Assembly (NCBI RefSeq): GCF_963576545.1
Contig: NC_083638.1
Coordinates: 4,554,659-4,618,658 of the forward strand
Direction: 5' to 3'
Source of the DNA: Limanda limanda
Taxonomy: Eukaryota; Chordata; Actinopteri; Pleuronectiformes; Pleuronectidae
DNA: 64,000 nt
A model generated the notes under the pieces. That model was not told where the DNA came from. It saw only the letters and a program-made list of their open reading frames with translations, and made no database searches. The translations under genes and the position numbers were made by a program. Position 1 is the stretch's first letter; each line of letters starts with the position of its first letter. This document shows positions 1 to 11,992 of this stretch, one piece after another.

Positions 1-342
1 AAGTGACTATTTTTCTCATTTAGTGTAATAATCGAAAGGCTTCTCATGACGAGCGTTATGTTGTGTAATTGAAATACTCTCAGGTGAGGAGAGGTATCCT
101 GAAATATTCATCCTTCCTTTAGAGTCTCTTTCATATGAAGCTAGTTGGTATTTTATGTCCCTCTCTGCACATTTCCCATCCTGAGCTGAAGTGATTCATC
201 TCAACTCAGTTTTTCCTTGACACCGAAACCGTCATTTCTAATAATACTAAATATTTAGTATTGGATGAGGATGTGGAATAGCAGGCCAGTGGGACCTGGA
301 CACCCAGCTCAGGGTGTCCCAGTTCATACATTATTATTACAC

Positions 343-591
343 AGACAAATTGTGATTTGTGAATATAGGCTATACAAATACAATGTGATTGATTGATTGA
401 TAAGTTTGTCTAGTTAGTCTGTAAATTGGTTCTAAAATATACTGTAAAACAAAATGCCCTTATTTTGGAAGTAATCATTGATTTAACGCTAAATCACTTA
501 CTTGATCAAGAAGGAGAAAAGTTAGTTTTGAGATAAGTTAAAGTTGTCAAACATTGTCATCGCTTGTCCCTGCAAATATCACTACTGTCTG
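343..591 (+). repeat. Direct duplication, copy 1
   Basis: Nearly identical to 1853-2097. It starts with a retroelement-like tail ('ttgtgatttgtgaatatagg', then GATT repeats) and continues through about 190 bp of otherwise unique sequence to 'ctactgtctg'. It differs from copy 2 by a 4-bp insertion ('actt') and a few substitutions. Confidence 0.9.
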
Positions 592-1693
592 AAGGAGAGC
601 AGGACTGTTTTTTTTTTTATACTGTCTCATTGAGGGAGAGAAGTCAGAAAATACGTCTTTTCAGTCGTGACTCATCATTTATCTATTCTTTAGTCAACTT
701 GAAATGAGGCATTTCTAAGGCAGACCGATCCACGTCCTTGCCAGACCTACATAGAGGAGATAACTTGTCTGGTTTCACAAGGCCTTACCTGTTTTCACAG
801 TATAATTTGTATTCTTAAGATCAAACTCTCAAGATGTCAGTGACCCTCTGCTCACCGGAACATTAACAGTCAGGTCAGCCAGGAGAGACTTCAAGTGACA
901 GTTGAATAATAGAGGAGGAATAGATGGGATATAAATGAGATTCCTTTGGCGCTAAATCCTCTTTGTGATGTCATCATTGCAAGTGGGTGAAGTGAGGATC
1001 TGAATGTGATGATGAGTTGACTCTGCTGAACCCGACCATGACTCTGGATATTATGACCACTGGAGGTGACTGGGGTGAAGTAACTTGTTCTGTATCGATT
1101 CCCTCTGCTGTATTGATTCTGTGTTTGTGCCTATTGTGTTGTTTTTTTTTTGGGGGGGGGGGGCAATGTCAGGTCTTATATCACCAGTTAACTTGAAATG
1201 AGGTCATGGTCAAAGAGCATATCATCTCTTTTTCTGGTGCGAATCTTGCTTCAGCTTTATCTTGATCCACAAATATTTGAAAGGATTTCCTAACATTGCA
1301 AGATATTGACCTCCTGTGATAAGAATAAGCTCATAAATAGTCTGGCGGTACGTTGGAAAAGAGCAACACTTGGGCTTCTTGTGGACATTGGCACGTTGGA
1401 CAGATTTTATGTGATTGGCTCTGTCAGCCGTAACATTTCTGGAGCGTGGTACAGCCGTGCCCGGTGGATGTTCAGGATAACACACTTTATACCACTGTCT
1501 GCTCAGCGATGATACTCTGGTCTTGTCACAAGCTGCAAAGTGTTGGGAGCAACACACTCTGCTGGAGGGACTACAGGGGATTACAAAAAGTGTTTTCACA
1601 AGTGGGTTTTGCTTGTATTTTGAACATAGATGCACTCGTACTGATATCACTTTACAGTCGTGTGATTCAGTTATAACCAACCATGTAATGCGT

Positions 1694-1775
1694 AGTTATA
1701 ATACTACTAATAATAACTTTATTTGTATAGCACTTATCTAAACGAGGTTACAAAGTGCTTCACAGACAAGTCCAT
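1694..1775 (-). mobile_element. L2-like non-LTR retroelement 3' tail
   Basis: On the minus strand the sequence reads 'gaagcactttgtaacctcg', then 'agtgctatacaaataaagt' and an ATT-rich tail. This form is common at the 3' ends of fish L2-type LINEs and their SINEs. Only the tail is present. Confidence 0.55.
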
Positions 1776-1852
1776 GGCAAAATGAAGAATTGATTGTAAT
1801 AAAATATTCTGTCTAATTTGAGAGCCAAATCATCGTAACATAATAAGGTATG

Positions 1853-2097
1853 AGACAAATTGTGATTTGTGAATATAGGCTATACAAATACAATGTGATT
1901 GATTGATTGATTAGTTTGTCTAGTTAGTCTGTAAATTGGTTCTAAAATATACTGTAAAACAAAATGCCCTTATTTTGGAAGTAATCATTGATTTAACGCT
2001 AAATCACTTGATCAAGAAGGAGAAAAGTTGGTTTTGAGATAAGTTAAAGTTTTCACACATTGTCATCGCTTGTCCCTGCAAATATCCCTACTGTCTG
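1853..2097 (+). repeat. Direct duplication, copy 2
   Basis: Second copy of the segment at 343-591, same orientation, 1.5 kb downstream. It lacks the 4-bp insertion of copy 1. Shared flank beyond the retroelement tail suggests segmental duplication, not two separate retropositions. Confidence 0.9.
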
Positions 2098-2773
2098 CCT
2101 TAAGTTTGAAGAGAAAATCCAACAGTTCCAACAGTGAGCAGCACTTTGTCAACTTTGTTACATGCACAATAATATTGGTTTTCAAGAGGAAGAGTGGGTC
2201 AAGGTTTGATATTCGCTTCCTGCAGTCTGTACACTGAAGTGTCCTCGGATAAAATCAGAAAAGTGCTCCATTTAATATTGCAGTTATTATGTTAAGAACG
2301 AGCTTCACAAGCTGCACATACTCATATCAGACAGGTCATGCTAGATTCTTACCTCTGTAAAGGAGGTTATGTTTTTGTTAAACCACATGTTTGCATTAAG
2401 TTTTGTTGTAGCAAATATGTGGTACGGCTCAGAGAGAAAAACCCATTAAATGTTTTTTCCATTTCTCTAACATTCCAAGATGTGCGGGTTTTCAACATTC
2501 TTATTGATTTCTTAAAGTAGGGCTGAGAAATTCACATTGATAACCATAGAAACTGTAACGGCCCCCCCGCTTCTCCATACAAACTTCTGAGTCTCTTGAC
2601 TGATGTACACGGCTCTTTATTTTTGTATCTGGCCTGCAGTAGTAGCACCGTAAAACTGTAATGACAGTTTACAAGTAACATAGATTTTAATCATTAAAAC
2701 CAAACACTAACGTTTAAAATACAACGAACAAACAAATCGCCACGTGAGACACATCCGACTCGTTAACGTGACA

Positions 2774-3052
2774 TAGCGACTCCCTTCCGCACCACCCGCA
2801 GCAAAGTGAATGGGACCAGCTTCCTTACCTCGTTCCGCTTGGCGAGGGGTGTTAAGCTATTGTAGTTTGGATGGTTCTGAGGTCCGAGAAGTGCCGCAAG
2901 GCTGGCATCCGGTTTGGTTTCTGCTCCTGATCTGCGCCGGGCTGTACGGCCGGTATTTTATTGCACTGGGGCGGAACGGAACGAGGGATCTGGTGTGTCG
3001 ATTAAAACCGTCCGCTCCTTTGCTGCAGGTATTAATGTGAGGGGAGTCGCTA
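2774..3052. mobile_element. Short TIR element, probable hAT-type MITE
   Basis: 279 bp, starting 'tagcgactccc' and ending with its reverse complement 'gggagtcgcta'; a second inverted block 'cagcaaag'/'ctttgctg' lies inside each end. Left flank 'cgtgaca' and right flank 'cgtggaca' look like an 8-bp target duplication with one base lost. The interior is CpG-rich and has no domain I recognise. Confidence 0.55.
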
Positions 3053-4327
3053 CGTGGACAATAAAATAAAACTGAAAATACCCCAAGGCCTAGCTGCACA
3101 TAACGACAAAATAAACCGAACCCAAAATAGCAGAATAAACAGTATGCATAAACTGGCTGGTTGTGCTGACAGTTACAGAAACAATCTGACCAAGTTATGA
3201 AAATCCACCCACATGTTGTTCAAAAATGCTCACACACACGTAGACAAGGATGAAAACAAAACTCTGCTTCCAGCTCCATTAGCGTCCAAGCTAACAAAGC
3301 CTGATCACAGAGCACAGTGGGTTGGTTTGGGAAGCCTTCATCAGTGATGAGTGGAACAGTCACATAATGAGAAGCTTCCTCCACACAGACACAGAAGAGT
3401 GTAATGACAGGGCCAAATATATAATAAAGCATTAATTCCTGTGGTTTCTGACTCTCCAAAGTAGCCAGCCCTCTTCTTCACTGCTTATTACAGCTTTAAA
3501 TGGCATATGTGAAGCACAGCTGTTACGCAACTGGGCTATTGATTCAGTCTGTATCAAAAATTGACATTGATTTTTGCTGCTATACTCAGAGGTCACTACT
3601 GTGGCTTCACTAGAATCAGTTTATTAGCGCCAGGCTTGTCTGTTTCTGCCTTCACATCATCACCTCCCTCGTTAATGATGGACTCTGAGTTTCTTTTATT
3701 TCGAAGTTTGGTGTTTGTCTTTGTCCTAACGATCACACCCAGTCTTTCCTCTGTTGTCCCCCCCCGTAGTAATGCTCCATTAGGCTGAAATGTACGAGCC
3801 TCCCTCCCTCCCGCCAAGTGTTGTTATTTTACAAAACAGAGAGCAGGGCTGGGCGTTGTTGATGATGGCAGAGTAGGATAGAGCAGCCAGATGCAGTCGG
3901 AATGTATTGTTGGGAAGTTGGAACGACTCTGATTTCAAGGTTTATCGTTTTTTCTTCCAACAAAAGAAGAGCTGGGATGGGTGCAGGCAGCATGATGGCC
4001 TCAGGACATTTGGCTGTGATCACTATTAGCTGTTTTTTAGTTGTGTGTCCGATAAGATTACGAAGTTTGCTGAAATATTCCTCAGACAATTACCACGCTT
4101 CTCCACTTCTGCCCACTGTCTAGAAATAAAGCCCAAATCTATTGGATACACACTCTGCCATCTTGTGCATTTGGAGCAAGAGTCTGTCAAACATCATGAT
4201 TGACAGCTGTGACTCACGATTGGTCAAGATTGTGTATTGGTTGGACCTTGGTTCTGTGGCTCCATCTCCCGATCACTACTCTGCAGACTGTTTTTGCTTT
4301 ATTTCTGTAGTGGAAATAAAGTGGAGG

Positions 4328-4462
4328 CATGTCGTCCATCTTTATATATAGTCAGTGGTCTCATGCACTAACATGGAGGAGGCAGGTTTATGACCTATAC
4401 TGCAGCCAGCCACCAGGTGGCGATCAAGATGCTTTGGCTTCACTTTGGGGAGCAGTCATGCT
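4328..4462 (+). repeat. SINE-like fish repeat fragment
   Basis: Contains 'ctgcagccagccaccaggtg' followed by 'gcgatcaagatg'. A second copy lies on the opposite strand at 36418-36511 ('cttgatcgccacctgctggc'). The family name is not known to me from sequence alone. Confidence 0.6.
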
Positions 4463-4544
4463 TTCATCAATTTTGAAACTGAGAATTTGTGTTCATATTA
4501 GGGTTGCAAAATTCCGGGAATAGTCAAAGTTGGAAACTTTCCAT

Positions 4545-4630
4545 GGGAATTAACAGGAATTAACGGGAATTAACGGGGTTTAACGGGAATATACGGGAAT
4601 TAACGGGAATAACCGGGAATAAACTGGAAA
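4545..4630 (+). repeat. Subterminal ~10-bp tandem array in hAT element
   Basis: About eight degenerate units of GGGAATTAAC at strict 10-bp period just inside the left TIR. In hAT elements, subterminal repeats commonly serve as transposase binding sites; that role is inferred here. Confidence 0.75.
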
Positions 4631-4648
4631 TGTTGTGGGTAATTTATA

Positions 4649-4873
4649 CTAACTGTATTTACCTTGTAATATACAGACATAAATATAAACATTTTGTTGT
4701 GTCATAGGCTGATTTGAGCCCTGAGGAAACTTTGGGCACTTGACTATATGCTTCTGCATCGTTGTGTCATTCTTAACATAGGTCTTTGCACAGTATTTGC
4801 AAATGTACACAGCCTTTCCTTCTACATTGGATGGGGTGAAATGTCTCCACACATGAGATAGTGCACGTGGCAT
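4649..4873 (-). pseudogene. BED zinc-finger fragment of hAT transposase
   Basis: 74 codons inside the element at 4499-5371. Reads 'HVWRHFTP' then 'YICKYCAKTYVKNDTTMQKH' and 'IVKC'. The C-x2-C and H-x3-C spacing fits the DNA-binding BED finger of hAT (ZBED-like) transposases. On the minus strand 'ttctacag' sits just before the ATG, so this may be a second transposase exon. The catalytic region is absent; it is a remnant, not a host gene. Confidence 0.75.
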
Positions 4874-5379
4874 TGTTCTGTAGAATAAGATGAGAAAAAA
4901 GTTTGTAAAAAAACACTAATGCAATGCCAGAGATATAAATAGTTAGCATAACAATTGGAATAGTCTGTAAAAATATTTTACAATTGATGGATAAATGAAT
5001 GGAAATAGGCTAGATGAACAGATGAACAATCCTCAATCAGCATGCTAATATGTTTTCCCGAGTAATATCATGGAAACTTACCTGACTAGTCCTGCACACT
5101 ACAGCAGGCCTCAATAGCCCTGCTGTAGAGTGAAGCATGCTGGGAGTTATCTGTGCATGTGATGGAAGAATGCACAGTGGAGGGTTGAAACTCAACGTTC
5201 CATACATCTTTAAAATAGAGTTTTGAATGATGTTTTTATTGCTCAGGGTTTAATTTGCATAGTTTTATTTTTTTCAAAATTCCCAAAATTCCCGAGCTTA
5301 ATATTCCTGTGGAAAGTTTCCGGAAAGTTTCCGGAAATTTAACGGAAACTTTCCACCCCTTTGCAACCCTAGTTAATAT

Positions 5380-8300
5380 CCAATTGAATCATACGGCAGC
5401 GAAGTGATTTCTCTCAGCAACATTCAAAACTGCTTTCACAAAAGCAGGGATTCACTATTTGAATCACTATTCTGAAACGTAAACACTATTTTTTAAAACT
5501 CAACAGAAAGATGAGAAGTTTGTTTATTCATAACAAAAACCTCCCTGGTGTGGGAACTTGTCTGTTTTGCAGCCTTGGGCTTATTTTCATACTGTTGATC
5601 AGCCTCCGAGGCTCCGAGTAACTACTGAGCATTATCTAGTGGAAGCTTACTTTAGCAGGCTTTTGGCTTCAACTGGGAGACACCCAGCAGGCAGTATTAA
5701 CCCTCTGCTGGTGGGGGTGAGGTTTGGGATTTGAAAAATCCTCTTTTCCTCTCTTTGCTTTGCTCATTTTCAAAGTGTGCGTCTCGTTAGCTTTTGGAGT
5801 TTGAGTTGCGATAGACTGAACGTTTCCTTTGAGTTAATCCGAGGTCAGACAACGAGGCTGTTCAAATCTCCTCTGACAAGCGACTGTCAGACTAAATTAC
5901 TACTCTGCTCGCGGCGCCGTCAGGAAGACGTTCATTCTATACAATGGCGTGAGGACTGCTGTCACTCATGAATACAAGAGATCTCCGAGTGCCCAATTTC
6001 ACCATTCATATCTGAAATGGCTGAAATGACACAATAGAATAACTTATGCATGTCCGTTGCCTCTGTCATTCATTTTTGAGATATTTCTATACCTTTGTGT
6101 CTGTATATTTGTTCAAACGAATGCTTTCAGGTGAGCTTTTGAAATGAACAATAGAGAAGACAACTGTCAGTTGGAGTAAACAAAACACTTTAGGTAAATG
6201 GAACCCAGGCTCTCAGCTTTCAAATGTCCTGAGAAATGAAATATGTGGAAATAAATCCGTGAGTCTGATATGAGGAAGACTCAAAATGTCTCACGCATCC
6301 TATGGGGGAGACAAATGTGCCCATTGTCACTGGAATGCTCCCATCAGATTTCGAATCTCCCTTTTCTTCATTACCGATTAAATTATTTAGCCCTAACAAA
6401 GTCTGTGAGAGTCAGAGATTAGTTGACTGCAAAGGTTGTTTGATGATGAAAATAGCTTCTAATAAATTATCTGTCTTTAAGTGGAAATAAGTGCACATGG
6501 TGATTTGTCAGATGTCACAGATTCAATTTTGTACCATACACATCTACATCGGACACATTTTCTTCAGGATTCCAGACTTTATTTTTCATGTGCATAACAA
6601 TTGCATACAGCAGCTGCTGGCAAAGCAGTTATTGTGTCACAGGCTCCTTTCTAGCAATGCTCAGAAATATTTGAAAAACCACATGAGCAAAAAATAAATA
6701 ACAATGTGTGGTCAGTTTATTATTCTTCTTGTAACAAATGATGCGCCACAATCTCCATTATTATAAGTATTCTGTTTATTTTCCTCTCGATTTGCTGTTT
6801 CCCCCATTAAACACGAATTTCTATGCATTTGTTGACGGAGGCATTTTATTTATATTCCCTGTAGAAGACAAACTGGGAGACGGGATCAGCTGAAGTTTGG
6901 TTTGGGCTGGATGTTTTGTCGGCTGTATAGTGGGTGGTAGCGTGATGGTCTGTGTTTTTAGGATTATAGTCTGGCTCCGGAGGGGAGGCATGAGGTCATG
7001 GTGGCGGTCTGTGTTCCCATGCGGCTCCAGAGGCGCCCTGCGAGGGGCGGGACCAGAGAGATCACTCTGTCATAACCAACAGGTAACAAGTGTGTGTGTT
7101 TGTGTTTGTTTGTATCAATGTTTGTCATGCTTGAGTTATGGAAATCATGGTTTCACTATGTCCGTATATCGTTGATATCAATTGAGTGTGTGTTGGGCTA
7201 GTGATAGAGAGATTACAGTGTTGGGGGAGGGGGGCATATTAGAGGGGCTGAGCTTATTGACTTACATTGGGTGGGCTGCAGCTCGCCCACACACACACGT
7301 CAGTACAGTGAGGCATGCTGAGCAACAGGGGCACAACGATTCTGCTGATGAGGGACAATCTGCCGATGAAATGGCTCAGACTAAGCCTCATCAAGCTGTG
7401 CACTGTGTGTGTGTGTGTGTGTTTGTGTGTTTCTGCAGATCAGACAAGCGTCTCTGCTTGGGCTGCAGTCTCCCGTTCCACTGGTCAATATGCTCTCATC
7501 CCAGCAAATACTCATGGGTCAGACACACGCTGGTGTTACATCAGACAGCCTTTCTGGTTTCATGGATTCTTTTTTTGGCAACAGGAAGGACAAACTGACC
7601 AAGCTAATAGAGACTGATGGGTTTACTTTATATGATTTTAACATTTTGTTGATAGCAAGGTGTGAACTTTGCAAACAATAGTCTTTCTATCCTGGTTGAA
7701 AAACCACCTTGGTTGTCTATATTCATTTGTAAAAACGGTTAGGTAACTTGTCTGGGTTAGTTTGCTTTGTAAACTTTGTGTTGTGTTACGGGAACTTATC
7801 AGAACATTAATTATCAATAACCCTATCTGCAGTAACGTTATCTGTTTGCTGTTGTAGAGTCATTAAGATTAAATTGAGTTTAGACTCATGGAAACCACAG
7901 TGGCTACTGTAATGTGTTTTTGAGTGTGTGTCTCGTTGGCTAACTTCGGGACAAATTGCACTCGAAAGACCAGACGGAGATAAAACTATATCTCCAATTA
8001 GGAAAAGATGATTTTCAGGTCAGTGGTTGAAATACCGATAGGGTAAATCTCCAGGCATTTAAATCAATGTAATGTCCCCAAAACTGACCTATAACAACAT
8101 GTTCTGGGACTGGGAGTGAGAAATGCTCGCTGAAGCAATGGTGCAAAACAGTTTGCTAAAGAATATTTTCGGTTCATTATGAAACTGTGGCGGACCACGA
8201 CAGTCTAATTAGACTGTGGCTGGTTGCCACACACTATATAATGAATCTATCAAAGTAATTAATGGACACTGCAGTATGTGTCACAGTAATGAATCAAAGG

Positions 8301-8616
8301 TATTGCAATACATTCCTCTCCCTCTTCGACAGTATACATTGTGCGGTGAGTTTGTCTTTGAGAATATCTCAGCTTGTTTACAGTATAAATATCACATCTT
8401 GCTTAGACCTGCCTGCACACTAATGCATGATATGAAAAGGGAAGGAAAATACCAGCAGATGTTAGGTTGTTGTGGTGGAAATGTATTACGCATTGAAGAT
8501 TAATATACTGTATATTGTGTCGGGGTTAAGCAAAAGGTTCATCCTACTCTCGTGAGCATTTCATACTCCATTATGCCACGTTTATCCTCTATTTAATCTG
8601 TCCTCTATGTTTTAAT
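5380..8616. other. Non-coding stretch, nothing recognised
   Basis: Probable intron 1 or upstream DNA. It has a short TG microsatellite (about 7403-7430) and a G/C-rich patch near 6890-7070. Small open frames lack codon bias, domains or homology known to me. Confidence 0.4.
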
Positions 8617-8908
8617 CACCTCTGACAAGGAGGTTAGGTTTTCACTTGTGTCGTTTTGTTGGGTTATTTATCTGGTTGTTGGTTTTATTTTGTTGTTAGT
8701 TTATTTATTGAAGGATTATTCAAAAACTACTCAATCGATTTCGACCAAACCTGTTGGAGGGAAGGGGCCTGGGAAGAAGTCAATAAATTATGATGCAGAC
8801 AAGGATTAAAGAGGGGAAGCAGGATTTTTCTTTTATATTTCTACTATAAGAAAAGACAATCACGTGTAGAATTGTTTGGCCTCGGTGGAGGAATGTACAC
8901 TGAGTGAC
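8617..8908 (+). repeat. Fish interspersed repeat, 'GACAAGGAGGTTA' family
   Basis: Begins 'cacctctgacaaggaggtta', contains 'caaaaactactcaatcgatt' and ends 'ctcggtggaggaatg'. These are landmarks of a family widespread in percomorph genomes. Related degraded copies occur at 13840-14137 and 52529-52915. Confidence 0.6.
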
Positions 8909-11689
8909 ACACTACTTTATGAATATAGTTGCATTTAATGCGTTTAATATCTATATCTTTGTCGTGGTAGCCTTGTCTTTGTCTGGAGTGCGGGTTGATT
9001 GGTTGTTCTTGGGGGTGATTAGACTGTCGTGTCCTCCCTTGTTGCACATGTATTGACAGTATCTTGAGAAGCAGGAAGTGACTTTTCCAGATATTCTTGC
9101 TGACTCAGAACTCGGTCACAGTAAAGAATAGGTGGAGCATTTGACATGTTCCTGCTTGCTCTATAGCTAACTGTACTTGATGTTGCTCTGTGGGACTTGT
9201 GTTGGGAATTTGAATCTCTACAGCACTTTTATAACACTTAAATTCCTATTATATTCACATTCAATATGTTATTTCTAAACATTAACTTAGTTTGGACTTC
9301 AGAGGTCGTTGCATTCGGAGTTGGGCAAATGGGATTAATGCAGTTTAGGCCACATTTGAGCTGATATTCCATTGTGTTCAGTAACTGGTGACACACTTGA
9401 TTATTGTGGTTAAGTGGAAAGTTTTAAACCAAAATTGTTTGTTACCACACAGCAAATGAAACTTGAGCTTCGCCATTGAGCAACTATTGTTTAATACATT
9501 CCATGAGACTATGAACAAATATCATGTTTTATGAAGCTCAGTCCATCTGACCAACCCCCCCATTCACATTCCTCACCCTGCATGTGTGTGTGTCTGTGTG
9601 TGTGTGTGTGATGACTTGTAAGTGCTGGCCAAACAAGCCTCATCATCAGTGTTTGTGGCCAAGTAGCAGCATGCCCATAGAGCTCCTCATTTAACCAAAT
9701 ACGGGCATGTCAGGCACAAGACTCCTGTGTTGTTTTCCCTAAAACCACTTCATGTTGTTCCAGGTGAGATTAAAACAGCAGCCCTCATTCTTCACAACTC
9801 TCCCCTGAGCCACGGGACATTTAAGTGTCACTGTCACGTGTATGAGCTCATGTGGTGCAAATGGATCCTCGTGGATTCAAAGATGCTGATTCTAATGACT
9901 TACTTTGAAATATAACAGCTCTTTAACAAAAGCAGTACCTTGTTAGTACATAACTTATTCATTATAGCTAAAAATACTGATTGGAAATCATTTGATAGCC
10001 CCAGGGCTCTTTGTCTACCTTGTTCTTTTCTTTCATCTCATCGTTATCCGACCAGCTGAAATAATATCATCCATCAGCAGCCATCTACAGCCAAAACCCA
10101 TAGCTCCACTTGTTTTAATAGTACTACTGGGGGACATCACTATTTTAATGATGGCTATTACTATGTGTCAGATAAGCTGCTGACACATTTAAATATTATA
10201 CCAAAGGAGCTGCAGTTACTCCAGATTTATTTAAGCTCTAAATGGTTTTCAAACTGTCTTCGTTTTAATGTCAGTGCAGGTGTCTAAGATTCTCTAAAAC
10301 ATTTAGTCATTCTTTGTGAAGAATAAGAAAAATATATTTTATATCACTTTCTGGAATTTGTCTTTATGTCAATGTTTTTGTATAACTCATTTCCACTTTA
10401 GTTTGCACTAGATTACAGGCTTGCTTCATCTAAATCGATATTTAAATTAGTTTCCTGAAATTGTAAGCTCATCCTCCTGCCATGAAATACATACATTTAT
10501 TCTGCACATTGTGATTTTGTTTTGTCTCAGTGAATTCCATTTGATTTAAGACATGAAGAGCACTTACTTTTAGATGCTTTTAGCATGTCTACAGCCCTTG
10601 GAGCCTGTTGACATTAATGTTTTCTCTCCTCACACATTCTTAAGTAAACTTTAAAGGTCTGATGAACACATTAAGTTTTCATCATAATCCCTTTAAATGT
10701 ATTTTGGGTAGAGGTGAGACGCTATTACTGTAAGAAATGTTATGTCCAGTGTACTCTGGACTCGTTTGACCTGTTTCTCTAGAACTGTCTTTCAGAAACA
10801 ATATAATGGCCTTTCTGTGTTTTTATGATCCTGGCGAGAGTCTTTGCTGGAAGTTGCCAGGGGCAAAGTTCGTAGGGTTTGGGCAGCTGGAAAGCTGAGC
10901 TCCTGCCCCGGCAGCAGGTGTTGGAAGTAGAGGAAAATAGCAAAGACAAGCAGGGCTCTAACTTCACTAAAACAGTGTTACCCTTGCAGGTTGATGGACA
11001 ATCCTTGCTTTTTGGGATCACTGTGCAGCCCAATTGAGAAAGTGAACAGGAAACTCCCTTTAAACCCGTTTAATATATGTTATTGTCCTCTCTGCAGGCT
11101 CGGAGGTAGCTCAGCTATCACAAAACAGACCCATGTTATAATTTGATCAATTTGGAGGGCAGCTTGCTCTGGGCAGATTCAGTGCCTGAGATATTATCCT
11201 GTGTCCTTCTTTGTAGCTTTACAACAGATTTGTCTTTATGATTCTTATTATGCAACTGTGAAACAAATTGGCTTCATGTTTGATGATGTAGGGTGTTTCG
11301 AAGAGGGTGCATTCTTGGTAAACGTGTGTTTTGAATTTGTACTGAATTCAGGTCAGTTTGTAATGAATGTGTACTCTGAGATTAGTTTTCTGTTGCTTTT
11401 GGACGCCTGACTAAGGCACACCACTGAGATTCACTGATGTAGAAGCAATAAAACATGAACAACTTTTTATAGGGACCTGTTCCTGATCACATAATGGTGC
11501 ATTCACAAGTGTTGCTACAGTTTAACAGGGCAGTGGCATCTTTCCAACAATGAGTGTGCAACCCCTGTGAGTATTTACACAATCACTGTTGCTGACTGGG
11601 CACATAAAGCTGCAGAGACGATGGTAGATGGTTTGGCACAGGGGTCACAATCTCTTGTAAAATTATTTTGTAATATATATTTGCTTTAC
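8909..11689. other. Non-coding stretch, short TG microsatellite only
   Basis: Probable intron 1 or upstream DNA. A TG tract lies at about 9582-9610. The segment around 10790-10990 is less AT-rich than its surroundings but shows no convincing exon. Confidence 0.4.
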
Positions 11690-11992
11690 GGGAGCAGCAT
11701 GGTGGTTGGTCTATCTTTGTCCTGTCTGCATGTTTCTGCATTGTGTCTGCAGGGTTTCTCTCCAGGTGCTGCAGCTTCCACCCACAGTCCAAAGACAAGC
11801 AGATTGGGGTTAGGTTGAATTAAGTCTCTAAAAAAAACGTGTGAATGGTTGTTTGTCTCGATATGTTGGCCCTGTGATTCGCTGCCGACCTGTCCAGGGT
11901 GTACAACCCCTCCCACCTAATGTCCGCTGATGTTGGCTCCAGCCCTTGCAACCCTTGAAAGGATACGAGTTATAGATAATGGATGGATGGAC
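11690..11992 (+). repeat. Retroelement-derived repeat with GGATGG tail, plus strand
   Basis: Contains 'ctctccaggtgctgcagctt', 'cccacagtccaaagacaagc', 'gacctgtccagggtgtacaa' and a final 'ataatggatggatgg'. This order is typical of a very common fish repeat. Copies also at 15463-15535 (fragment) and 49612-49870 (minus). Confidence 0.7.

Larger units (their letters stand above)
1..4327. other. Non-coding DNA, probably uaca intron 1 or upstream
   Basis: No ORF here resembles a known protein. The stretch holds the duplicated 245-bp segment (343-591 and 1853-2097), an L2-like tail (1694-1775), a T10/G12 homopolymer junction near 1141-1163 and a MITE-like element (2774-3052). Nothing else is recognised. 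Confidence 0.5.
4499..5371. mobile_element. hAT-type DNA transposon, internally deleted
   Basis: 873 bp with terminal inverted repeats 'tagggttgcaaa' and 'tttgcaaccct(a)'. Flanks 'gttcatat' (4491-4498) and 'gttaatat' (5372-5379) match at 7 of 8 bases, as expected for the 8-bp hAT target duplication. It holds a run of ~10-bp units (4545-4630) and, on the minus strand, a BED zinc-finger reading frame (4649-4873). No catalytic or hAT dimerisation domain is present, so it cannot move by itself. Confidence 0.85.
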
